Positions 1 through 6,480 of a stretch of DNA of 10,028 bases are shown in pieces. Below the pieces are notes generated by a model. The model had not been told where the DNA came from, made no database searches, and worked only from the letters and a program-made list of their open reading frames with translations. Numbering within the stretch: position 1 is the first letter of the stretch; every line of letters begins with the position of its first letter. The position numbers were made by a program, and so were the translations under genes. The DNA is from Psychrobacter sp. (GTDB taxonomy: Bacteria > Pseudomonadota > Gammaproteobacteria > Pseudomonadales > Moraxellaceae): the NCBI GenBank assembly GCA_020024075.1, contig JAHHUJ010000069.1, positions 1 to 10,028 on the forward strand, given 5' to 3'.

Positions 1-13
1 ATAAATTCATGAT

Positions 14-18
14 TAAGG
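14..18 (+). promoter_or_regulatory. Shine-Dalgarno sequence deciding the nirB start
   Basis: TAAGG lies 5 nt upstream of the ATG at 24, a good match and spacing for 16S rRNA pairing. The eight visible bases before the ATG at 9 contain no purine-rich motif. This favours the shorter NirB, which is also closer to the N-terminus of typical family members. Confidence 0.55.
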
Positions 19-23
19 CAGAT

Positions 24-2645
24 ATGAATAATATAAATAGTAACGATAAACCCAACCTAATCGTAGTTGGTAACGGCATGGTAGGTCATCACTTTGTAGA
101 AAAAGCAATTGAACTTGGCCTAAATAAAACCTATGACATCCATGTCTTTGCAGAAGAAGATCGCCCCGCTTATGACCGTGTTTATCTATCGAGCTACTTC
201 GAGCATAAAGATGCTACGAAACTAAACCTAGTAGATATGACTGACTACGATGCTGCTGGGATTCAGCTTCATCTAAACAAGCGAATTGTTGATATCAATA
301 GCGACACGCAGAGTATTACCGTAGAAGGTGGAGAAAGTGTTGATTATAAAAAATTAGTTTTAGCGACGGGTTCTTACCCGTTTGTGCCTCCAATTGAAGG
401 GGGTAATCACTCCCATTGCCATGTCTATCGCACCATAGCAGATCTAGATGATATTCTTGAAACAGCTCAGAAGCCCAATGTTAAAAAGGGTGTAGTGGTT
501 GGTGGCGGGCTTTTAGGCTTAGAGGCAGCTAAAGCCTTAGTAACCTTGGGCCTTGAGACTTATGTGGTGGAATTTGCCCCCCAGCTTATGGGGGTTCAAC
601 TGGACCCTGCTGGTGGTGAAATTTTAAAGAAGAAGATTGAAGCTTTGGGCGTAACCGTATTGACTGGTAAGAACACGAAAGAGATAGTTCATAATCGCAG
701 TGTGTCACTAAATCATGATATTCATCAAACAGACAACCAAGATGAACTGCACTTAGATAAACAAACCTTTTTGACCATGAAGTTTACTGATGATACTGAG
801 CTTGATACCGACCTTATCTTGTTTAGTGCCGGTATTCGTCCACAAGATGGCATCATGAAGAGTAATCCTGAATGTGGAGTTAAGTTAGGTGGCCGCGGAG
901 GCATTTTGATTAATGACTTTTGTCAGACTAACAATGAAGATATCTATGCAATAGGTGAATGTGCAGTTTGGGACAATAAAATCTTTGGTTTGGTAGCTCC
1001 TGGCTACACTATGGCCAGTATTTGTGCCGCTCAAATAGCCGGTGATGCTGAACAGACCTTTACTGGTGCAGATATGAGCACCAAATTAAAGCTAATGGGC
1101 GTAGATGTCGGTAGTATCGGTGATGCTCACGGTAAGACCGAAGGTAGCTTAAGTTATGTCTATCAGAATCCTAACGAAGGAATTTATAAAAAGCTGGTTA
1201 CCAGTAGCGATAATAAAAAGCTACTTGGAGCAGTTATGGTGGGTGATACCGAAGACTACAACAACTTATTACAGTTATTCCTAAACAGCATTGATTTACC
1301 AGCTCATCCTGAAAGTTTAATCCTTCCTAATGTAGAAAAACCTTCAATGGGCGTAGAAAATCTACCTGATGCGGCTACTATTTGTTCTTGCTTTAATGTG
1401 ACCAAAGGGGCGATATGTGCTGCGGTTGAAGATGGTTCTTATTCACTGGCTGAGGTCAAAAGTTGCACCAAAGCAGGGACCGGCTGTGGCGGCTGTGCCC
1501 CTATGGTTAAAGATGTATTGGCTTATCAATTAACTGAGCTTGGCTTTGAGGTCAACAATGATCTGTGTGAGCATTTTTCTTATTCACGCCAAGAGCTATA
1601 TGGCCTAGTACGTGTGCAAGGCATTAGAACCTTTGATAAATTGTTAACTGAGCATGGAAGCGGTCATGGCTGTGAGATTTGCAAGCCCGCAGTGGCTTCA
1701 ATTTTATCGTCTTGTTGGAATGACTATGTCCTAAAAACTGAGCTTGCTCCCTTGCAAGAAACCAATGATTACTACTTAGGCAATATTCAAAAAGATGGTA
1801 CCTACTCTGTCGTACCTCGCGTTGCTGGCGGTGAAATTACCGCAGACAAACTTATTGTATTAGGCCAAGTTGCCAAAGACTTTAATCTTTATACCAAGAT
1901 AACCGGCGGACAGCGAGTGGACTTATTCGGGGCACGATTAGAACAATTACCTGATATTTGGGAGCGTTTGGTCGAAGCAGGTTTCGAGACCGGTCACGCT
2001 TATGGTAAGTCACTACGTACCGTTAAATCTTGTGTGGGCAACAACTGGTGCCGCTATGGAGTGGATGACAGCATGGGTCTAGCCATTAGATTAGAGGACC
2101 GCTATAAAGGCGTTCGCTCACCGCATAAAATCAAAATGGGCGTTTCAGGCTGTACCCGTGAATGTGCAGAAGCTCAGTCCAAAGACTTCGGTATTATCGC
2201 CACCGAAAATGGTTGGAACCTTTATGTAGCTGGTAATGGCGGTATGGTGCCACGTCATGGGGAGCTGTTTGCCACTGACCTTGATACCGATACCCTCATT
2301 AAGTATATCGACCGTATTACCATGTTCTATATCAAGACAGCAGATAAGCTGCAACGCACCTCTAAGTGGCGTGAAAGCTTAGAGGGTGGTCTAGAATATC
2401 TAAAACAGGTCATTATCGAAGACAGTTTGGGTATTGCCGAAGAGCTTGAAGAGCAGATGCAGCTTTTGGTGGATAATTATGTTTGCGAATGGAAAGAAAC
2501 CATCTCTGACAAAGAAAAACTAAAACGTTTCCGCCATTTTGTTAATAGTGAGTTGGCCGATGATAACGTGGTATTTGTGACCGAACGTGAACAAATCCGT
2601 CCTGCTACTGACACCGAAAAACAGGTATTAGAATCAGTCGTTTAG
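24..2645 (+). CDS. nirB: NADH-dependent nitrite reductase, large (siroheme) subunit
   Basis: Catalytic subunit of cytoplasmic NirBD, which reduces nitrite to ammonium with six electrons from NADH. Counting from the ATG at 24 (873 residues), the domains run in order: an FAD-binding fold with GNGMVG at 16-21, an NAD(P)-binding fold with GGGLLG at 160-165, a BFD-type [2Fe-2S] domain with Cys454/456 and Cys488/491, a second CxxC (550/553), then the nitrite/sulfite reductase half-domains. The siroheme/[4Fe-4S] ligands are CVGNNWC (Cys670, 676) and CTREC (Cys710, 714). All redox ligands are present, so it should be active. An in-frame ATG at 9 would add five residues; I prefer 24 because TAAGG sits 5 nt before it, although a signal for 9 could lie off-window. 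A linker near residues 222-248 looks longer than in the E. coli protein as I remember it. nirD follows 45 bp downstream. The promoter is outside the window. Confidence 0.97.
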   Translation: MNNINSNDKPNLIVVGNGMVGHHFVEKAIELGLNKTYDIHVFAEEDRPAYDRVYLSSYFEHKDATKLNLVDMTDYDAAGIQLHLNKRIVDINSDTQSITVEGGESVDYKKLVLATGSYPFVPPIEGGNHSHCHVYRTIADLDDILETAQKPNVKKGVVVGGGLLGLEAAKALVTLGLETYVVEFAPQLMGVQLDPAGGEILKKKIEALGVTVLTGKNTKEIVHNRSVSLNHDIHQTDNQDELHLDKQTFLTMKFTDDTELDTDLILFSAGIRPQDGIMKSNPECGVKLGGRGGILINDFCQTNNEDIYAIGECAVWDNKIFGLVAPGYTMASICAAQIAGDAEQTFTGADMSTKLKLMGVDVGSIGDAHGKTEGSLSYVYQNPNEGIYKKLVTSSDNKKLLGAVMVGDTEDYNNLLQLFLNSIDLPAHPESLILPNVEKPSMGVENLPDAATICSCFNVTKGAICAAVEDGSYSLAEVKSCTKAGTGCGGCAPMVKDVLAYQLTELGFEVNNDLCEHFSYSRQELYGLVRVQGIRTFDKLLTEHGSGHGCEICKPAVASILSSCWNDYVLKTELAPLQETNDYYLGNIQKDGTYSVVPRVAGGEITADKLIVLGQVAKDFNLYTKITGGQRVDLFGARLEQLPDIWERLVEAGFETGHAYGKSLRTVKSCVGNNWCRYGVDDSMGLAIRLEDRYKGVRSPHKIKMGVSGCTRECAEAQSKDFGIIATENGWNLYVAGNGGMVPRHGELFATDLDTDTLIKYIDRITMFYIKTADKLQRTSKWRESLEGGLEYLKQVIIEDSLGIAEELEEQMQLLVDNYVCEWKETISDKEKLKRFRHFVNSELADDNVVFVTEREQIRPATDTEKQVLESVV

Positions 2646-2690
2646 CATACTCATTCCCCACATTATCATTACTTACTGAAGGAACATCTT

Positions 2691-3053
2691 ATGACCACTC
2701 AATTAATTTGCAAACTTGATGATATTATCCCAGAAGGAGGCGTTTGTGCCCTTATTGAGGGCAAGCAAGTTGCTGTGTTTCGCACCAAAGACGACCAATT
2801 GTTCGCCATTGATAACTTTGACCCTTTTAGCAATGCCAACGTGCTGTCACGAGGGCTTATTGGAGGCACCTTGCTAAAAACTGAGCTTAACGATGGAAGC
2901 ATTCATGAACAAGAAGTTATTTATATTGCCTCACCTATCTATAAGCAGCGTTTTAACTTGGCTACCGGGCAATGCCTTGAGGATCAAGACATAAAGCTTA
3001 ATAGCTATGCGGTTAATCTTGTAGGCGATCAAGTTTTTTTGTTGTCCTCATAA
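2691..3053 (+). CDS. nirD: Nitrite reductase small subunit (Rieske-like, NirD)
   Basis: Small partner of NirB, 120 residues. It has the NirD hallmarks: CKLDDIIPEGGVCAL at 7-21, FAIDNFDPF at 38-46, VLSRGLI at 51-57, and YIASPIYKQRFNL at 78-90. The fold is Rieske-like, but the Cys-His/Cys-His cluster ligands of true Rieske proteins are absent, as is normal for NirD, so it is a structural or electron-transfer accessory rather than an Fe-S carrier. About 17 residues around 58-75 look inserted compared with E. coli NirD as I recall it. GAAGGA at 2678-2683 lies 7 nt before the ATG. It follows nirB by 45 bp with no terminator between them, so the two should share a transcript that ends at the hairpin at 3100-3131. 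Confidence 0.95.
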   Translation: MTTQLICKLDDIIPEGGVCALIEGKQVAVFRTKDDQLFAIDNFDPFSNANVLSRGLIGGTLLKTELNDGSIHEQEVIYIASPIYKQRFNLATGQCLEDQDIKLNSYAVNLVGDQVFLLSS

Positions 3054-3099
3054 GTTACCCACCCCCTAAAGATTTAATAATACACACCACATAATAAAT

Positions 3100-3131
3100 A
3101 AAGGCACTCAAGAACTATCTTGAGTGCCTTT
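3100..3131. terminator. Bidirectional rho-independent terminator between nirD and the 163-aa gene
   Basis: A perfect 14-bp stem: AAAGGCACTCAAGA (3100-3113) pairs with its complement at 3118-3131, with a 4-nt loop (acta). On the plus strand the stem ends in TTTT, terminating nirBD. On the minus strand the stem is followed by a T-rich run (the complement of 3088-3102), so it can also terminate the convergent gene ending at 3183. No other terminator-like structure lies between the two stop codons. Confidence 0.88.
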
Positions 3132-3182
3132 TAGCTATCTTAAGTGATTGTTATGGTAAGACTTAGTAATTAATTGAGCATA

Positions 3183-3674
3183 TCAGTTTTGAGTTTGACT
3201 TAAGGGGACAATACGCTCGTGCTGACCATTACCCAATAAAGATTGACTGCCTATCCCTTCTGGATTGATTTCAAGATAAGCCGTCATCTGGGCCACAATC
3301 TCTTGATCTCCTTCAGATAAAATACGCTGTTTAATCGCTTCAACTGGCGGTACCGGTAAGTTTTTTAGTAAAGACAATAACTGACTGCTCTGCCCTTTGG
3401 TAACCACCAGCTCAATTAGCTGGCGAGCATCAACTGGCAAATCTGCCGTTGACTGCGCCATAAGCGCTAAATGATAGGCGCCTTGCGTGTCTTCATCCAT
3501 CATTACACGTTGCTCAATGGCTTTATAAGTCTCACTGGTCGCTCCCCCTGCTACACTTAATAAGTGAATACACTTAAGAGCAGAATATACCTCATTATCG
3601 GCAATGGCTTTGATTTTTTCTGATTGCTCTTCTAATAATTTGCGTTTTTGTACTAACTTGTCATTTGAAGTCAT
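3183..3674 (-). CDS. Uncharacterised helical protein, possible HEAT-like repeats
   Basis: I do not recognise this 163-residue protein. It has no signal peptide, no membrane segment and only one cysteine (Cys35), so it is probably cytoplasmic. Residues 5-25 are highly charged and could form a short coiled coil. From about residue 49 onward there appear to be three related helical units starting near Ile53, Leu86 and Ile114; the first and third share an AI-x-QR-[VI] helix followed by an acidic or glycine turn and a second helix. This resembles a short stack of bihelical (HEAT-like) repeats, which usually bind proteins, but the similarity is weak and inferred by eye. The tail after 140 is Gln/Ser/Gly-rich. 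AGGA (complement of 3682-3685) lies 7 nt before the ATG, supporting the start. It is monocistronic, convergent with nirBD, and coding use resembles its neighbours. Confidence 0.8.
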   Translation of the reverse strand: MTSNDKLVQKRKLLEEQSEKIKAIADNEVYSALKCIHLLSVAGGATSETYKAIEQRVMMDEDTQGAYHLALMAQSTADLPVDARQLIELVVTKGQSSQLLSLLKNLPVPPVEAIKQRILSEGDQEIVAQMTAYLEINPEGIGSQSLLGNGQHERIVPLSQTQN

Positions 3675-3759
3675 ATGTTATTCCTATATTTTCTAAAAAC
3701 AAGCTGATGTTAGCTATCACTTTGACCAATTTGCAAAATATCTGTTGGCTTAGACTATT

Positions 3760-3822
3760 AGCAACTTAAAACTAGTAGCTTAAAACTGATAGCTTAAACC
3801 GATTGGCTAGTAGCTTAAATCT
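3760..3822. repeat. Degenerate 14-bp tandem repeat array, consensus AGTAGCTTAAAACT
   Basis: Four units: AGCAACTTAAAACT (3760-3773), AGTAGCTTAAAACT (3774-3787), GATAGCTTAAACC (3788-3800) and AGTAGCTTAAATCT (3809-3822), with an 8-nt spacer (GATTGGCT) before the last. The invariant core is CTTAAA; three of the four units have AGCTTAAA, which includes a palindromic AGCT. The array sits 86 bp upstream of the start codon of the 163-residue gene, where regulator sites or upstream promoter elements could lie. Function is unknown. Confidence 0.75.
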
Positions 3823-3969
3823 ATTAAAAACAACAGCCCATCTTTAGCGTATGCCCAAAGCATACCTATTAAATAGTTTTTACTTAACCGGTATATGGCG
3901 ATTATTATGGATTTATAAAGCGCTCACATACAAAAACATAACACGCCAGCTAAGCGGCACATTACTACC

Positions 3970-4002
3970 AAAAAAGCCCCAGATATTCTCTGAGGCTCTT
4001 TT
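3970..4002 (-). terminator. Rho-independent terminator of grxD
   Basis: Read on the minus strand, a GC-containing hairpin (stem GAGCCTCAGA against TCTGGGGCT, one C-A mismatch, 5-nt loop) is followed directly by six T residues. In plus coordinates GCCCCAGA (3976-3983) pairs with TCTGAGGC (3989-3996), flanked by A and T tracts. It lies about 90 bp beyond the grxD stop codon, so the grxD transcript would include the repeat array at 4016-4085. The T4 run on the plus side allows weak action in the other direction too. Confidence 0.75.
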
Positions 4003-4015
4003 ATTACTCGACTTA

Positions 4016-4085
4016 CTTTTTAGTGCAATCTTTTTAGCACTATTGTTCTTTTTAGTACTATTTAGTGCAATCTTTTTAGTACAAT
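4016..4085. repeat. Tandem 14-bp repeats CTTTTTAGTRCWAT in the grxD 3' region
   Basis: Five copies close to CTTTTTAGTRCWAT: 4016-4029, 4030-4043, 4048-4061, 4058-4071 (one T-to-A change; overlaps the previous copy by 4 nt) and 4072-4085. A 19-bp block, TTTAGTGCAATCTTTTTAG, occurs exactly twice, at 4019-4037 and 4061-4079, so a 42-bp segment appears to have duplicated. Cores such as AGTGC, GCACT and AGTACT are self-complementary between units, so the transcript could fold. The array begins 9 bp past the grxD stop codon. Function is unknown. Confidence 0.85.
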
Positions 4086-4093
4086 TTTATCAA

Positions 4094-4426
4094 TTAAGCT
4101 TGGCTATGCTCTTCAACCAAAGGCTTAAGCTCACCGGATTGATACATCTCAAGGATAATATCAGAACCCCCCATTAACTCACCGTTAATCCATAATTGTG
4201 GGAAAGTTGGCCAGTTTGCAATCTTCGGTAGTGTGGCACGAATTTCAGGGTTTTCTAAAATATTAACGAAAGCAAACGGACGACCAATTTGAGTCAATAC
4301 TTCAATGGCTTTAGCAGAGAAACCACACTGTGGGAATTGCGGCGTGCCTTTCATATAAAGCAGTACTGGGTTTTCTTTAATTTGGTTGCGGATTAGGGTT
4401 TCGATATCTTGATTTTGATCTTTCAT
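4094..4426 (-). CDS. grxD: Monothiol glutaredoxin, CGFS type (Grx4)
   Basis: Small cytoplasmic glutaredoxin of the CGFS class, 110 residues, about the usual length for single-domain Grx4. The CGFS active site is Cys34-Ser37, preceded by MKGTPQFPQ (25-33) with the conserved Lys of the KGT motif. The glutathione-binding elements WPTFPQLWI (72-80) and GGSDI (86-90) are present. Proteins of this class hold a glutathione-ligated [2Fe-2S] cluster as a dimer or with BolA proteins and act in Fe-S cluster transfer and iron homeostasis rather than as disulfide reductases. AAGGA (complement of 4433-4437) lies 6 nt before the start. It is 125 bp downstream of ispF on the same strand and has its own terminator. 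The Fe-S-rich NirB is near it, but on the other strand and in a separate unit, so a direct link is not shown. Confidence 0.96.
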   Translation of the reverse strand: MKDQNQDIETLIRNQIKENPVLLYMKGTPQFPQCGFSAKAIEVLTQIGRPFAFVNILENPEIRATLPKIANWPTFPQLWINGELMGGSDIILEMYQSGELKPLVEEHSQA

Positions 4427-4517
4427 AATAAATCCTTATTAGAAGACACGTGTAAAACTTCAGTTATAGAAGTAAGGAGAATAAAAGTAACGTTAAATTG
4501 TTAATGGGGATGGTAAC

Positions 4518-4539
4518 AAAAAATGCAACAAAAATGCAT
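4518..4539 (-). terminator. Weak candidate terminator after ispF
   Basis: Read on the minus strand, 12 nt past the ispF stop codon, ATGCA (complement of 4535-4539) can pair with TGCAT (complement of 4523-4527) across a 7-nt loop and is followed by five T residues. A 5-bp stem with only two G-C pairs is marginal, so read-through into grxD is quite possible. Confidence 0.3.
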
Positions 4540-4551
4540 CTTTAACACAAA

Positions 4552-5064
4552 TTATTGTTTACTAATCAGAACCACAGCACTGCATAAAATACCTTCTTGA
4601 CGCCCAGTAAAGCCCAACTTCTCAGTCGTAGTTGCTTTCACACTGATGTTTTCCACATCTGTGGCTAGGTCTTGGGCAATATTGGTGCGCATTGCTAGAT
4701 TATGCTTGGCTAATTTGGGACGTTCACAAGCCACAGTAATATCAGCATTAATCAGTTTGTAGCCCTTTTGCTGAATCAAGTTATAGACATGACGCAATAG
4801 CACGCGAGAATCTAAACCCTTATGCGCATCATCAGTATCGGGAAAATGTTGGCCGATATCACCCAAAGCCAAGGCTCCTAATAAAGCATCGGCTAGAGCA
4901 TGTAATACCACATCGCCATCGGAATGCGCCAACAAGCTATGGGTATGCTCAATCTGCACTCCTGCCAATGTCACAAACTGCTGATCCGCACTGTCTTGAT
5001 TTCCACTCTCTGACGACTTGTCATAAAAGGCATGTACGTCAATACCTTGTCCAATTCTTATCAT
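4552..5064 (-). CDS. ispF: 2-C-methyl-D-erythritol 2,4-cyclodiphosphate synthase
   Basis: Fifth enzyme of the MEP isoprenoid pathway; it cyclises CDP-methylerythritol 2-phosphate to ME-cPP and CMP. The 170-residue protein has the family landmarks: RIGQGIDVHAF at 3-13 with metal ligands Asp9 and His11, LLAHSDGDVVLHALADALLGA at 44-64 with His47 as the third ligand, GDIGQHFPDTD at 68-78, and KATTTEKLGFTGR at 143-155. It is about ten residues longer than E. coli IspF because of a polar, Ser/Asp/Gln-rich insertion at about 16-29, in the loop after the first strand. A weak TAGG lies 5 nt before the ATG. It is divergent from mnmA across only 54 bp. The usual partner ispD is not adjacent. Confidence 0.97.
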   Translation of the reverse strand: MIRIGQGIDVHAFYDKSSESGNQDSADQQFVTLAGVQIEHTHSLLAHSDGDVVLHALADALLGALALGDIGQHFPDTDDAHKGLDSRVLLRHVYNLIQQKGYKLINADITVACERPKLAKHNLAMRTNIAQDLATDVENISVKATTTEKLGFTGRQEGILCSAVVLISKQ

Positions 5065-5087
5065 TATTAGCCTATCAGTGTTATAAT
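5058..5087 (+). promoter_or_regulatory. Candidate sigma-70 promoter for mnmA
   Basis: A perfect -10 hexamer TATAAT (5082-5087) is preceded at 18 bp by TTATCA (5058-5063), a 4/6 match to the -35 consensus. Transcription would begin near 5094, giving a leader of about 25 nt before the mnmA ATG at 5119. The -35 box overlaps the ispF start codon, so expression of the two divergent genes may interfere. Confidence 0.5.
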
Positions 5088-5118
5088 TTAGCCAAATTTT
5101 AGCATAGTTTCTAATAAT

Positions 5119-6327
5119 ATGACGATATCTGCCTCTTTAGACAATAACCCTTATGATTTACCTGCATTACGCTTAAGTGATGTACCTAATCCTGAACAGA
5201 CACGAGTGGTGGTAGGTATGTCTGGTGGTGTCGACTCTTCTGTATCTGCAGTACTATTGCAGCAAGCAGGCTTTCAAGTTGAAGGCTTGTTTATGAAAAA
5301 CTGGGAAGAAGATGACGGCACCGAATACTGTACAGCTATGGAAGACTTAGCCGATGCCCAAGCTGTGTGTGATAAATTAGGAATTACCCTACACACCGCT
5401 AACTTCGCTATGGAATATTGGGACCGTGTATTTGAGCACTTCTTAGCCGAATACCAAGCTGGCCGTACTCCAAACCCAGACATTCTTTGTAATAAAGAAA
5501 TCAAATTCAAAGCTTTCTTGGATTACGCCTCTGATCCCAAATTTGGGCTTGGTGCAGATTATATTGCGACTGGTCACTATACCCGCCGCAGTATCAATTA
5601 CACCCGTGCAGATGGCACTGAGGTGGCACGACTATTACGAGGGCTAGACAACAACAAAGACCAAAGTTATTTTTTGCATGCGGTAGGCGGCGACAAGATT
5701 GCCAAGACTCTATTCCCAGTCGGTGAATTAGAAAAACCAGAAGTTCGAAAAATTGCCGAAGCGCATGATCTAGCCACTGCCAAGAAAAAAGACTCTACTG
5801 GTATTTGCTTCATTGGCGAGCGTCGCTTCAAAGACTTCTTGCAACAATACTTGCCAGCCAAACCAGGTAATATTGTTACCGACGATGGGATTACCATTGG
5901 CAAACATGATGGCTTAATGTATTACACCCTAGGTCAGCGTGGTGGCATCGGTATTGGCGGCGTAAAAGACCGTCCTGAAGAGCCTTGGTTTGTACTAAAA
6001 AAAGACTTAACCAACAACGAGCTAATCGTTGGCCAAGGCCATGACCACCCTATGCTATTAAGCCAAAGCTTAACCGCTTATAAGTTAGATTGGGTAGAAC
6101 GCGAAGCTCCTAAGGCTATCTTTAGTGACGAAGGTCTAAAATGTATGGCCAAAACTCGCTATCGTCAGCCGGATCAAAGCTGTACAGTCTTTGCAGATTC
6201 TGAAGATGGTAGCCGAGTTAAGGTTGTATTTGATGAGCTTCAGCGCGCGGTTACCCCGGGTCAATCTGCGGTGTTTTATGTCGGTGAAGTTTGCTTAGGC
6301 GGTGGTGTGATTGAGTCGTTTGAGTAA
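5119..6327 (+). CDS. mnmA: tRNA-specific 2-thiouridylase MnmA
   Basis: Adenylates and then thiolates uridine 34 in the wobble position of tRNA-Lys, -Glu and -Gln, using sulfur relayed from IscS. The 402-residue protein has the PP-loop ATP site GMSGGVDSS at 33-41, the NPDILCNKEIKF segment with the catalytic Cys124, and TGICFIGER with the second catalytic Cys230, corresponding to Cys102 and Cys199 of E. coli. The tRNA-binding and C-terminal beta-barrel regions (GQRGGIGIGG at 272-281, YRQPDQSC at 348-355, LGGGVIES at 393-400) are intact. It is about 34 residues longer than the E. coli enzyme as I recall it, much of this an N-terminal extension of about 28 residues. No clear Shine-Dalgarno precedes the ATG at 5119, but there is no better in-frame start before the PP-loop. 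In E. coli the next gene is hflD; here it is not. Confidence 0.97.
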   Translation: MTISASLDNNPYDLPALRLSDVPNPEQTRVVVGMSGGVDSSVSAVLLQQAGFQVEGLFMKNWEEDDGTEYCTAMEDLADAQAVCDKLGITLHTANFAMEYWDRVFEHFLAEYQAGRTPNPDILCNKEIKFKAFLDYASDPKFGLGADYIATGHYTRRSINYTRADGTEVARLLRGLDNNKDQSYFLHAVGGDKIAKTLFPVGELEKPEVRKIAEAHDLATAKKKDSTGICFIGERRFKDFLQQYLPAKPGNIVTDDGITIGKHDGLMYYTLGQRGGIGIGGVKDRPEEPWFVLKKDLTNNELIVGQGHDHPMLLSQSLTAYKLDWVEREAPKAIFSDEGLKCMAKTRYRQPDQSCTVFADSEDGSRVKVVFDELQRAVTPGQSAVFYVGEVCLGGGVIESFE

Positions 6328-6425
6328 CTTTATGGTATATATTCATTAGTGCTATATTCGATGCAGCTGCTTCGGTATAAAGCTAATTTATCAGACTTAA
6401 CAAGTCACTTATCATCATTATATGT

Positions 6426-6480
6426 TATAAGTTACGTGCGATAGGTTATGTGCTATAAATTACTTGCTATAATTGCAGGC
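6426..6480. repeat. Degenerate tandem repeat upstream of purB, consensus TATAARTTACKTGC
   Basis: Four units: TATAAGTTACGTGC (6426-6439), TAGGTTATGTGC (6442-6453), TATAAATTACTTGC (6454-6467) and TATAATTGCAGGC (6468-6480). Units 1 and 3 match at 12 of 14 positions; 2 and 4 are shorter and more diverged. Because units end in TGC and start with TATAA, the 2/3 and 3/4 junctions read TGCTATAAA and TGCTATAAT, which resemble extended -10 promoter elements. Confidence 0.7.
6465..6473 (+). promoter_or_regulatory. Candidate extended -10 promoter for purB
   Basis: TGCTATAAT is a perfect match to the extended -10 element TGnTATAAT, which can work without a good -35 box, and no good -35 is visible. Transcription would start near 6480, leaving a leader of about 147 nt. 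A second, weaker candidate closer to the gene is TTGCTG (6533-6538) with TATTAT (6557-6562) at 18 bp. Confidence 0.45.

Larger units (their letters stand above)
3675..4093. other. Gene-free region upstream of the 163-aa gene and downstream of grxD
   Basis: A 419-bp AT-rich stretch between two minus-strand genes. From left to right it holds the ribosome-binding site and presumed promoter zone of the 163-residue gene, a degenerate 14-bp tandem array (3760-3822), an unassigned segment, the grxD terminator (3970-4002), and a second 14-bp array (4016-4085) that would lie in the grxD 3' untranslated region. An open plus-strand frame covers 3851-4177, but it translates the second array into low-complexity Leu/Phe and then runs antisense into grxD, so I do not call it a gene. 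Confidence 0.7.

Noticed and set aside
2145..2354. Minus-strand open frame within nirB
   Set aside because: It lies opposite the highly conserved siroheme-binding segment of nirB and has no start signal or recognisable protein.
4016..4085. CRISPR array
   Set aside because: The units are too short, nearly contiguous, without unique spacers, and no cas gene is present.
3851..4177. Plus-strand open frame of 108 codons with a hydrophobic Leu/Phe segment
   Set aside because: The hydrophobic part is the translated AT-rich repeat array, the end runs antisense through grxD, it spans the grxD terminator, and no ribosome-binding site precedes it.
4463..4468. TATAAC -10 element for grxD on the minus strand
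   Set aside because: The hexamer is a 5/6 match, but no acceptable -35 box lies at 16-18 bp, so I cannot separate it from chance in AT-rich DNA.
5274..5903. Two minus-strand frames of 78 codons within mnmA
   Set aside because: They are antisense to conserved MnmA catalytic segments and show no protein-like pattern or start signals.
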